NCBI GenBank assembly: GCA_947589375.1
Contig: CANQAO010000017.1
Coordinates: 1 to 14,249 of the forward strand
Source of the DNA: an uncultured Bacilli bacterium
GTDB taxonomy: Bacteria > Bacillota_I > Bacilli_A > RF39 > UBA660
Reading direction: 5' to 3'
DNA length: 14,249 bases
This document shows positions 1-6,419 of the stretch, piece by piece (position 1 is the first letter of the stretch; every line of letters starts with the position of its first letter). The position numbers and the translations under genes were made by a program. The notes beneath the pieces were generated by a model. That model saw nothing but the letters and a program-made list of their open reading frames with translations. It did no database searches and was not told the DNA's origin.

Positions 1-34
1 TATGCAAGGAAAAAATGTTAAATCATTTTTGCAA

Positions 35-67
35 GGGGTCTATTTTAGGATAGAGCCCTATTTTTCT
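35..67 (+). terminator. Intrinsic terminator of an upstream gene outside the window
   Basis: A 9-bp stem with one mismatch (35-43 with 50-58) and a 6-nt loop is followed by TATTTTT. A second inverted repeat lies just before it (AAAAATG at 11-17, CATTTTT at 24-30). No gene is visible to the left, so this probably ends a + strand transcript from outside the window. Confidence 0.55.
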
Positions 68-99
68 GCAATAAATTTTTTAGTTTCACATAATTTATA

Positions 100-149
100 T
101 TAAAATTATTCATCCCGAATAAGATTGTGGTACAAGCAGTCGTTAAAGA
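100..149. repeat. Left copy of a 50-bp perfect direct repeat flanking the toxin-antitoxin cassette
   Basis: These 50 bases are identical to 944-993, and the identity stops abruptly at both ends. Inside are two small inverted repeats: TTATTC/GAATAA (106-111, 117-122) and TTGT/ACAA (125-128, 132-135). The repeat is visibly richer in G+C than the DNA around it. It lies upstream of the antitoxin promoter, so the two copies bracket the entire cassette. It could be an attachment site, a duplicated gene end, or a recombination scar; the sequence alone does not decide. Confidence 0.9.
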
Positions 150-205
150 TAATCAATAGTATGCATTATTTTAATTAAATAGAATATACTATAAATGTAT
201 ACTAT

Positions 206-234
206 TTGACATTTTCATAAAAATATAGTATATT
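206..234 (+). promoter_or_regulatory. Sigma-A promoter of the antitoxin RNA and toxin
   Basis: Perfect -35 TTGACA (206-211), 17-bp spacer and -10 TATATT (229-234), with start expected near 241. The 8-mer TATACTAT occurs at 185-192 and 198-205, and its reverse complement at 225-232 overlaps the -10. That is a possible operator, although the sequence is low in complexity. A strong promoter ahead of the repeat array fits type III systems, where the RNA must be in excess over the toxin mRNA. Confidence 0.85.
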
Positions 235-257
235 GATATTGCACTTGAAAAAGTGTG

Positions 258-308
258 AAAATGTTTCTCGCTTCCGGGTGGCTAGCGAGTAATAAATAAT
301 CCCGGTCG
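258..308 (+). repeat. Antitoxin RNA repeat unit 1 (51 nt)
   Basis: First of two adjacent 51-nt units. It differs from unit 2 at four positions, all outside the two pairing stems, so the pseudoknot is conserved while the linkers vary. Confidence 0.9.
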
Positions 309-359
309 ACAATGTTTCTCGCTTCCGGGTGGCTAGCGAGTAATAAGTGATCCCGGTTG
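309..359 (+). repeat. Antitoxin RNA repeat unit 2 (51 nt)
   Basis: Second unit, directly abutting the first with no spacer. It is followed by a 6-nt start of a further unit (360-365) and then the terminator hairpin. Confidence 0.9.
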
Positions 360-369
360 AAAATGCAAG

Positions 370-400
370 AAACTTCATCAATATGATGGAGTTTTCTTTT
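370..400 (+). terminator. Attenuating terminator between antitoxin RNA and toxin
   Basis: A ten-pair stem (370-379 with 385-394, one G-U pair) with loop AATAT is followed by TTTTCTTTT. This is the usual place for a leaky terminator in type III systems, where it sets the ratio of antitoxin RNA to toxin mRNA. The hairpin ends 37 nt before the toxin start codon. Confidence 0.85.
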
Positions 401-436
401 GTTCTATACTATATTATTAGTAGGGGGATGATATTT

Positions 437-904
437 ATGGAAATTAAAACAGGTTATTTATATCATATTAAAGATAAATATTTTGATATTGTTGATGATG
501 AAACTTTAATGCAAAATCATGAAAAAGGTAAGAAAAGGCCAACATATTTTACCATTAAAGATAAAGATATATTATGGTTTATACCTGTTAGTTCTAAAGT
601 GGAGAAATACAAAAAGATAATTAATAAAAAGATAGAAAAATATGGATTTTGTAATACGATATTAATTGAGAAAATTTTTGATAAGGATGCGGCTATATTA
701 TTACAAAATGCTTTTCCAACATTAGAAAAATATATTGACCATGTACATACATTAGATGGAAAACCTGCTAGGGTGCCAAAAAAATTGGAAAAGATTATAC
801 TTGATAATTTTAAAAATTTAATGCAGCTTCATAGTCGGAAAATAAAAGTATTCTTTACAGATATAGATAAAATAAAAGAAAAAATGTTAGAAGAAATAAA
901 GTAA
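437..904 (+). CDS. Type III toxin, ToxN/AbiQ/CptN-like endoribonuclease
   Basis: This 155-residue basic protein is the likely toxin of the module: an endoribonuclease that cuts cellular mRNA, and the antitoxin precursor, until bound by antitoxin RNA. Such systems act in phage defence by abortive infection and in plasmid or island maintenance. The size fits the family. Visible features are MEIKTGYLYHIKD at the start, RPTYF near residue 34, the IPVSSKVEKY segment (49-58), LLQNAFP (88-94) and FFTDIDKIK (139-147). The SSK segment resembles the Thr-Ser-x-Lys active-site region of ToxN, but that residue mapping is inference. ATG 437 is chosen because AGGGGG lies 9 nt upstream; a longer frame from 347 would run through the antitoxin repeat and terminator. 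Ile is often encoded by ATA, unlike neighbouring genes, suggesting acquisition. The CptN subfamily is my best guess. Confidence 0.85.
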   Translation: MEIKTGYLYHIKDKYFDIVDDETLMQNHEKGKKRPTYFTIKDKDILWFIPVSSKVEKYKKIINKKIEKYGFCNTILIEKIFDKDAAILLQNAFPTLEKYIDHVHTLDGKPARVPKKLEKIILDNFKNLMQLHSRKIKVFFTDIDKIKEKMLEEIK

Positions 905-943
905 ATTGTAAATAAGTTATTTTAAAAACAATATTTTATAAAT

Positions 944-993
944 TTAAAATTATTCATCCCGAATAAGATTGTGGTACAAGCAGTCGTTAAAGA
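944..993. repeat. Right copy of the 50-bp perfect direct repeat
   Basis: Identical to 100-149, with an offset of 844 bp. It starts 40 bp after the toxin stop codon. In one + frame this copy stays open to a TGA at 1025-1027, and the left copy in the same frame ends at TAG shortly after the repeat. This might be a leftover gene end, but stops lie close upstream of both copies, so no gene is called. Confidence 0.9.
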
Positions 994-1020
994 AGAGATG
1001 AATAAATATAGTTTATCTAA

Positions 1021-1059
1021 AAAATGACTTGGAGTTTTATCTCTAAGTCATTTTAATTT
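1021..1059 (+). terminator. Strong intrinsic terminator after the toxin cassette
   Basis: Fourteen-base-pair stem (1021-1034 with 1041-1054, one G-U) with a 6-nt loop, then a T-rich tail. The A-run on the left side could let it work on the minus strand too. It separates the cassette from the ATPase gene. Confidence 0.85.
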
Positions 1060-1085
1060 ACTTTTAAGGTTATAAGTGATAAAAT
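1057..1085 (+). promoter_or_regulatory. Promoter of the P-type ATPase gene
   Basis: TTTACT (1057-1062), 17-bp spacer and TAAAAT (1080-1085), with an upstream TG (TGaTAAAAT) giving an extended -10. The same AAGTGATAAAAT block recurs in the promoter at 3725-3753. Confidence 0.65.
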
Positions 1086-1108
1086 GTTAAAAGTAGAGGA
1101 GTAGCACT

Positions 1109-3712
1109 ATGAAAGACACATATCAAAAGAGTATCAGTGAAATAATGGAAGAATTTAATGCTTCCAAAAGAGGCCTTACCAATAAAAAAGCTAGACAACT
1201 TTTAAGACAAACGGGTCATAATACTTTATCCGATACTAATAAAACCACGAAACTACAATTATTTTTTAAACAATTTCAAAATATCATGATCATCTTATTA
1301 TTAATAGTTGGTGTTTTATCATTAATCTATTCTATCGTTAATAAAAGTGATTTTTTAGAACCCATTGTTATATTAGGAACTAGTATTTTAAATTGTTTTA
1401 TGGGTTTTCTGCAGGAATCCAAAGCCGAAGATGCCATTGGTAAATTAAAAAAATATACCGCGAATTATGTAACCGTTAAACGTAATAATCGCTATCGCCA
1501 AATCGAGGCGCAAAATTTAGTGGTTGGGGATTACATTGTTTTAGAAAGTGGCGATAAAATTCCGGCCGATGGGCGAATAATCAAAAGTTATTTTGCCAAA
1601 GTCGATGAATCAATTTTAACTGGTGAAAGTATGACTGTCGATAAAACTGCAGATGTTATCGAAAAAAAGGTTGCTATTTCCGAACGAAAAAACATGATTT
1701 ATTCGGGAACAGTTTTAATCGCCGGAAAAATTGAAGCTATTATCGTCGCCACCGGCATGCACACAGAACTTGGTAAAATTGCCAAAGCGATGAATGAAAC
1801 TACCGAACCATTAACGCCACTTCAAATTAAAATTCAAAAAATTAGCCGGTTTATTACAGTTATAGCTGCTTTTTTAGTGGCATTAGTTCTTGGTTATGGC
1901 CTTATCAATCATTATGATATTTTAAGCATTGTCATGTTATGCGTTTCGATGATTGTCGCTTCAGTACCTGAGAGTTTACCGATTGCGATTACGGCGACTT
2001 TAACCATTGGCGTCAATCAAATGGCCAAAGAAAAATCCATCGTTCGTAACTTAGCCGCTATTGAAACTTTAGGTTCCACAAATATTATCTGTTCCGATAA
2101 AACTGGAACCCTAACTAAAAATAAAATGGAAGTTGTCAAAATTTTTGCGTCGAATAAAGAAATCGAAGATTTAAAAGCAGAAGATAAATTAATTCAAATT
2201 ATGAGCCTTTGTAATACCGCTACTTTAGATAACCATAATGTTTATTGTGGTGACGCGGTAGATGTGGCTTTGAAAAATTGCCTAGTAGATAGCGGTATCA
2301 AAGAATTAAAAGATAAAAAAATAGCCGAGCTACCTTTTGATTCCAATCGTAAAATGATGAGTACCATTTTTAATCATGAACAAAAGACTATGTTATATAC
2401 CAAAGGTAGTTTGGAATCTATCTTAAAAAAATGCAACCATATTTTAATTAATAATCAAGTCGTAGAACTGACAAATGATTTAAAAAAACTTTATCGTAAA
2501 CAGGAAAAAAACATGTCCAAAATAGCTTTAAAAGTTTTAGCTTTGGCTTATAAAGAGATTAAGGGTAAACACACTGATGAACAAAGTTATTTAAAAGAAG
2601 AAGATAATTTAATTTTAGTTGGTTTAGTTGGTTTAAAAGATCCCGTTAGAAGTAATATTGCCGAGTCTATTCAAACTTGTCTAAAGGCGCATATTAGGCC
2701 GATTATGTTAACGGGTGATAATCTACCCACGGCTTATTCTATAGCTAAAGAAGTGGGCATTTGTCAAACCGAAAAAGAATGTTTAAATGCTTCAGAATTA
2801 GATGGCCTTAATAACCGCGAACTCATTAAAATTATCAAAAAACATTCGGTGTTTGCCAGAGTAAGCCCAGAACATAAACTACAAATTGTCAGTGCCCTTC
2901 AAAAACAAGGCTTAGTTGTCGCAATGACGGGGGATGGAGTTAACGATGCTCCCGCTTTAAAAAAAGCCAATGTGGGTGTCGGTATGGGCAAAAGCGGTAC
3001 CGATGTTACCAAAGATGTTGCCGATATCATTCTTTTAGATGATAGTTTTAATACTATCACCACCGCCATTAAAGAAGGAAGACGAATTTATGATAATGTC
3101 ATCACGAATATCTTATATAACTTATCTAGTAATTTTACCGAAATCATCATTATCTTATTTGGAATGTTTACAGGAAAAGGGATAATTTCCGCTATCCATG
3201 TTTTGTATATCGACTTAGTGGCCGATACTTTACCATCAATTACGCTGGCGTTCGAAGGAGCTTCTAAAGATGTCATGGAAAGAAAACCTAATGGTTTAAA
3301 TAAACCAATTTTTACGCCATTTTTCCTCGCTTTTTTAATCACTTCAGTAGTTATTGAAACTTTTGTCGGTTTATTTGTTTATTTTCATTTTTTGCCTTTT
3401 GGTCACGCTCTCGCCCAAACTTTAACTTTATTATGTATTATTATCAATGAATTTATTTTCGCATATAATTGCCGTTCTTTAAAAGAACCAATATATCAAA
3501 GAGGTTTGTTTAGTAATAAATATTTAAATGCCGGGATATTAATTTTATTAATAATTCAGTTAATTGTCTTTTTCACCCCAATTGGTTTCATTTTCGGTTT
3601 AACCTCTATTACTATGCTTGAGTTTGTTTATGTGGTTATTGTTAACATTATGGCTTTTGTAATTATTGAACTTTTAAAACCACTATTAACGAAAATCTTT
3701 AAAGATGAATAA
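1109..3712 (+). CDS. P-type cation-transporting ATPase, P2 (calcium pump-like)
   Basis: An 867-residue membrane pump that uses ATP to move a cation, most like the SERCA/PMR1-type Ca2+ exporters. In order: N-terminal cation-ATPase domain (about 5-70), actuator domain with TGES (171-174), TM4 with PES (287-289), phosphorylation site CSDKTGT with Asp330, nucleotide-binding domain (about 340-590), hinge TGDGVNDAP (607-615), and the C-terminal membrane bundle (about 665-860). Glu288 in TM4, Glu678 in TM5 and Asp706 in TM6 occupy positions that bind Ca2+ in SERCA. Two TM6 positions differ: Asp702 replaces the usual Asn and Ala705 the usual Thr. TM4 has PES where PEG is common. Calcium is therefore likely but another cation is possible. 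GAGGAG 7 nt upstream supports the start. The gene appears intact and full length. Confidence 0.93.
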   Translation: MKDTYQKSISEIMEEFNASKRGLTNKKARQLLRQTGHNTLSDTNKTTKLQLFFKQFQNIMIILLLIVGVLSLIYSIVNKSDFLEPIVILGTSILNCFMGFLQESKAEDAIGKLKKYTANYVTVKRNNRYRQIEAQNLVVGDYIVLESGDKIPADGRIIKSYFAKVDESILTGESMTVDKTADVIEKKVAISERKNMIYSGTVLIAGKIEAIIVATGMHTELGKIAKAMNETTEPLTPLQIKIQKISRFITVIAAFLVALVLGYGLINHYDILSIVMLCVSMIVASVPESLPIAITATLTIGVNQMAKEKSIVRNLAAIETLGSTNIICSDKTGTLTKNKMEVVKIFASNKEIEDLKAEDKLIQIMSLCNTATLDNHNVYCGDAVDVALKNCLVDSGIKELKDKKIAELPFDSNRKMMSTIFNHEQKTMLYTKGSLESILKKCNHILINNQVVELTNDLKKLYRKQEKNMSKIALKVLALAYKEIKGKHTDEQSYLKEEDNLILVGLVGLKDPVRSNIAESIQTCLKAHIRPIMLTGDNLPTAYSIAKEVGICQTEKECLNASELDGLNNRELIKIIKKHSVFARVSPEHKLQIVSALQKQGLVVAMTGDGVNDAPALKKANVGVGMGKSGTDVTKDVADIILLDDSFNTITTAIKEGRRIYDNVITNILYNLSSNFTEIIIILFGMFTGKGIISAIHVLYIDLVADTLPSITLAFEGASKDVMERKPNGLNKPIFTPFFLAFLITSVVIETFVGLFVYFHFLPFGHALAQTLTLLCIIINEFIFAYNCRSLKEPIYQRGLFSNKYLNAGILILLIIQLIVFFTPIGFIFGLTSITMLEFVYVVIVNIMAFVIIELLKPLLTKIFKDE

Positions 3713-3724
3713 AAGTGTATATAG

Positions 3725-3753
3725 TTGTTGTTTTAACCTAAAAGTGATAAAAT
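3725..3753 (+). promoter_or_regulatory. Promoter of the PF06541-like membrane protein gene
   Basis: TTGTTG (3725-3730), 17-bp spacer and TAAAAT (3748-3753), with an extended TG motif. It lies right after the ATPase stop with no clear terminator between, so some read-through from the ATPase gene is possible. Confidence 0.6.
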
Positions 3754-3778
3754 TACTTATTAGAAAAGAGTGTGTTTT

Positions 3779-4432
3779 ATGAATTTAGCGGTAACGTTTT
3801 TACTATTTTTAATGTTTTCCTTTTTAGGCTGGCTTATCGAAGAAGTTTATACTTATGCTGACGAAGGTAAAATTACTAATAGAGGTTTTTTACTCGGACC
3901 TATTTGTCCAATTTATGGAGTGGGGGCCTTATTAATTGTTTTTCTTTTAGAAAAATATAACAACGATATTTTAGTTTTATTTGTGATGTCGACTATTTTA
4001 GGGGCTCTATTAGAATACATAACGAGTTATTTAATGGAAAAAATATTTAAAGTTCGTTGGTGGGACTATAGTAATAATAGATATAATATCAATGGCCGTA
4101 TTTGTTTATCAGCCAGTGTTATTTTTGGCTTTTTAGGTGTGATCACAGTTTATCTTTTAAAACCAGGTCTTTCTGCCCTTTTATACCTTTTACCGAAAAT
4201 GGTCATCATTATTTTGGCGATTGTTTTAGCTCTAGTGTTTATCACTGATATTATTATTTCTGGGAACGTTATTTCGAAAATTAATAAAGTTGACTTAAGT
4301 GGCGCGCGCGATGTCACTGATGAAATTACTAACAGAGTTCGTAAAACTTTAACCAAACATTCATTTTTTACTAGACGTTTGGCCAATGCTTTTCCCAATT
4401 TTAAAGTTAAATTAAAAAAATTAAAAAAATAG
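3779..4432 (+). CDS. Putative ABC-transporter-type membrane protein (PF06541-like)
   Basis: A 217-residue integral membrane protein with about five hydrophobic segments and a strongly basic tail. It carries the conserved pattern of the PF06541 (ABC_trans_CmpB) family: GWLIEEVY near 17-24, NRGFLLGPICPIYG (34-47), LEYITS (78-83), a WWDYS motif and NINGRIC (103-109). The family is widespread in Bacillota and often named a putative ABC transporter permease, but its function is not established and no ATP-binding partner is nearby. ATG 3779 is chosen over GTG 3770 because AAAGAG sits at a normal distance from it. A lipoprotein gene follows after 46 bp without an obvious terminator, so they may be co-transcribed. 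Confidence 0.85.
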   Translation: MNLAVTFLLFLMFSFLGWLIEEVYTYADEGKITNRGFLLGPICPIYGVGALLIVFLLEKYNNDILVLFVMSTILGALLEYITSYLMEKIFKVRWWDYSNNRYNINGRICLSASVIFGFLGVITVYLLKPGLSALLYLLPKMVIIILAIVLALVFITDIIISGNVISKINKVDLSGARDVTDEITNRVRKTLTKHSFFTRRLANAFPNFKVKLKKLKK

Positions 4433-4478
4433 TATAAAAAAATATTATCTTCTCAGAATATAATTGAGGAGGAAAATT

Positions 4479-5024
4479 ATGAAAAAGTTTTTATTAATAA
4501 TGTTATCTAGTTTATTTATCTTGACAGGTTGCGGAACCGATATGGACAATACTCCAACTAAAAAAGTCGAAGCTTTTTTAAATAATTATCAGACTTTAAA
4601 TGATGATGTTTTAGAAGATTTAGATACCACTTTAACGGCCGACACCACTTTAACTGATGATGAAAGAAAGAAATATCATGATTTTATGGAAAAACATTAT
4701 CAAGATATGAAATATGAAATTAAAGATGAAACAATCGATGGCGATAAAGCTACTGTCGATGCGGAAGTAACGGTCAGAAGTTATGCACATGCCGTTAATG
4801 AGGCGGAAAACTATAAAAGTGAAAACGAAGCTGAATTTCAAGGTGATGATGGAAACTATGATGCCACCTTATTTAGTAATTATCGTTTAGAAGAATTAGA
4901 AAAAGTAACGGATACCGAAACCTATACTATTACTTTTAATCTAACTAAAGAAAATGATGAATGGAAACTAGACGAATTAAGCGATGAAGATTTAAATAAA
5001 ATAAATGGACTATATGCTGGCTAA
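4479..5024 (+). CDS. Small lipoprotein of unknown function
   Basis: A 181-residue secreted lipoprotein. The lipobox LTGC (15-18) follows a short hydrophobic signal, so Cys18 should be lipidated and the protein held on the outer face of the membrane. The mature part is acidic. It begins with a helical region (TPTKKVEAFLNNY, 25-37) and ends in alternating strands, which resembles small NTF2-like or DUF4878-type lipoproteins; that fold is a guess. The start is ATG 4479, directly after GAGGAGG; the upstream in-frame TTG at 4464 overlaps that ribosome site and is rejected. TATAAT at 4459-4464 abuts the ribosome site but has no good -35, so the gene may be read from the upstream promoter. Confidence 0.85.
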   Translation: MKKFLLIMLSSLFILTGCGTDMDNTPTKKVEAFLNNYQTLNDDVLEDLDTTLTADTTLTDDERKKYHDFMEKHYQDMKYEIKDETIDGDKATVDAEVTVRSYAHAVNEAENYKSENEAEFQGDDGNYDATLFSNYRLEELEKVTDTETYTITFNLTKENDEWKLDELSDEDLNKINGLYAG

Positions 5025-5038
5025 TATAGTCTTTTTTT
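5008..5038 (+). terminator. Intrinsic terminator overlapping the lipoprotein gene end
   Basis: GACTATAT (5008-5015) pairs with ATATAGTC (5024-5031), followed by seven T. The 5' arm and loop lie within the last codons and stop of the lipoprotein gene. Confidence 0.85.
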
Positions 5039-5043
5039 GACTT

Positions 5044-5071
5044 TTGTCATAAAAATGATATATTATATAAT
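5044..5071 (+). promoter_or_regulatory. Promoter of the first GH25 muramidase gene
   Basis: TTGTCA (5044-5049), 16-bp spacer, TATAAT (5066-5071). A start 7 nt downstream would leave only about 5 nt before the ATG, less than the GGGTGAT ribosome site needs, so initiation may be near-leaderless or may occur from an earlier position. Confidence 0.7.
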
Positions 5072-5082
5072 GGGTGATGTAA

Positions 5083-6306
5083 ATGAAGAAGTTTCCCTTA
5101 CAATTGTTGTTATCGATTCCAGTGGTGGTGATGACAATCGTTTTAACTATTTCATTTGTTAATATCATTGATAGTAAAAGCCATAAAATAATGACGTCTA
5201 AAATAGATAATATAACCATATTTAATAAAATGGCGGTGCCTAAATATACACCTGTAAACCCAGAAACTAAGGTACAAACCCCTAAAGTTAAAGTCGCGAC
5301 TATTAATGATAAAGAAGATGGCCAACGTAAGCGCGCCGATAATACCAAACCAAGTAACATTGCCGATGCCCGTAAACAATATGAAGCCAGTGGTCGTTCG
5401 TTTGGTATTGATGTCTCAAAATGGGATGGTAATATTAATTGGCCTGTGGTTAAACAAAGTGGCGTCGAGTTTGCCATGATTAGAGTAGGCTATCGCGGAA
5501 CTGAAACTGGGGCCATCATGATAGATCCTTATTTTTCAAAGAATATAAAAGGCGCTTTAGCTAATGGTATCCATGTTGGGGTTTACTTTTATTCAGTAGC
5601 TAAAAATGAAATGGAGGCTTTAGAAGAAGCTAAAGTTGTCGTAGACCAGATAAAACCATATCGCATTAATTATCCAGTAGCTTTTGATTTAGAAACTTTT
5701 AATCGTGATAGACTATCCGGAGTTAGTAATGACCAGTTAAATAAAAATGCTGTCGCCTTTTTAAATTATATTAAGGGTCAAGGCTATACACCAATGCATT
5801 ATGGTAGTAAAAGTCGCTTTGGTTCTATATGGAATATGAGCACGTTAAACAATTATAAAATATGGCTAGCTCATTATGCTGATAAGACAGATTATCGTGG
5901 CAAGTACAACATGTGGCAATATACTAGTAAAGGAATTGTCCCTGGTATTAGTAGTAATGTCGATATGAATATCGCTTATTTTAAATTATCACCTAATGCT
6001 ACTGATCAAGCCAAAAATGAAGATGAACTCAATGCTAATTCCAATGAAGAAGTAATTAAAAATACGCACTTTAATGCGGTTAATGAAGAAGTTATAACCA
6101 CGGCCAATGTGAATTTCAGGAAGTCACCAACGACGGATTTTGATAATAAAATTTACGATGATCCAATTCCTAAAGATACTAAAATGTTGCGAATTGGTGT
6201 TAGTGATAATGGCTGGGCCAAAGTTATATATAACAATATTACAGGCTATATATCTAATGAATATTTAACATTAGTTATAGAAGAATCCGATAAAATAGAA
6301 AGCTAA
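5083..6306 (+). CDS. GH25 muramidase (lysozyme) with N-terminal anchor and C-terminal SH3-like domain
   Basis: A 407-residue cell-wall hydrolase expected to cut the MurNAc-GlcNAc bond of peptidoglycan outside the membrane. Residues 8-28 form a signal or anchor helix without a clear cleavage site, followed by a linker to about 100. The GH25 barrel spans about 106-302 and keeps all expected acidic residues: Asp110 in GIDVSKW, Asp202 and Glu204 in FDLE, Asp294 in NVDMN. A bacterial SH3-like domain (about 333-398) with NVNFRKSP probably binds the wall. One odd point is HYGSKSRFG (239-247), where the neighbour paralogue has FYTG. GGGTGAT lies 5 nt before the ATG. The next gene is a diverged tandem copy. 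Confidence 0.92.
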   Translation: MKKFPLQLLLSIPVVVMTIVLTISFVNIIDSKSHKIMTSKIDNITIFNKMAVPKYTPVNPETKVQTPKVKVATINDKEDGQRKRADNTKPSNIADARKQYEASGRSFGIDVSKWDGNINWPVVKQSGVEFAMIRVGYRGTETGAIMIDPYFSKNIKGALANGIHVGVYFYSVAKNEMEALEEAKVVVDQIKPYRINYPVAFDLETFNRDRLSGVSNDQLNKNAVAFLNYIKGQGYTPMHYGSKSRFGSIWNMSTLNNYKIWLAHYADKTDYRGKYNMWQYTSKGIVPGISSNVDMNIAYFKLSPNATDQAKNEDELNANSNEEVIKNTHFNAVNEEVITTANVNFRKSPTTDFDNKIYDDPIPKDTKMLRIGVSDNGWAKVIYNNITGYISNEYLTLVIEESDKIES

Positions 6307-6324
6307 CATGATTTAGCTTTTTTT
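6299..6324 (+). terminator. Intrinsic terminator after the first GH25 gene
   Basis: AAAGCTAA (6299-6306) pairs with TTAGCTTT (6313-6320), then more T. The stop codon TAA is the end of the 5' arm. Confidence 0.85.
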
Positions 6325-6370
6325 CTTCACACTATTTGACGGTTTTAAAGCTTTTTTCCCTTAAAATACT

Positions 6371-6399
6371 TTGCCTTTTAAAATAAAACAGTTTATACT
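6371..6399 (+). promoter_or_regulatory. Promoter of the second GH25 muramidase gene
   Basis: TTGCCT (6371-6376), 17-bp spacer, TATACT (6394-6399). The predicted leader is about 14 nt and includes the AAGGTGAT ribosome site. Confidence 0.65.
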
Positions 6400-6419
6400 G
6401 AAAATGTAAGGTGATTAAT

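Larger units (their letters stand above)
241..400 (+). ncRNA. Type III antitoxin RNA (ToxI/CptI-like) with two pseudoknot repeats
   Basis: This RNA runs from the predicted start to the terminator and holds two full 51-nt repeats plus a partial third that is only AAAATG (360-365). In each repeat CTCGCT pairs with AGCGAG (267-272 with 284-289; 318-323 with 335-340). Loop bases CCGGG pair with the downstream CCCGG (274-278 with 301-305; 325-329 with 352-356), giving an H-type pseudoknot. In known type III systems the toxin cuts the precursor into single repeats, each of which binds and inhibits toxin in a closed RNA-protein ring. The recurring A-rich AMAATG at 258, 309 and 360 is the likely cutting site. 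The fold and position are seen; processing is inferred. Confidence 0.88.

Noticed and set aside
100..149. Integron attC site, because of small inverted repeats and a GTTAAAG motif
   Set aside because: The outer core motifs do not complement as attC requires, the two copies are identical, and no integrase is visible.
258..359. CRISPR array
   Set aside because: Only two repeats, directly abutting without spacers, no cas genes, and the repeat folds as a pseudoknot followed by a toxin gene.
241..400. Riboswitch upstream of the toxin
   Set aside because: The exact tandem duplication with 51-nt period fits a type III antitoxin RNA; no known riboswitch core was recognised.
347..436. Longer start for the toxin reading frame
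   Set aside because: It would place coding sequence over the second antitoxin repeat and the terminator hairpin; ATG 437 has a proper ribosome site.
5010..5477. Antisense open frames over the lipoprotein, GH25, ATPase, spmA and rluB genes
   Set aside because: They lie wholly or mainly opposite well-supported genes, have no ribosome sites or recognisable protein features, and run through terminators or promoters.
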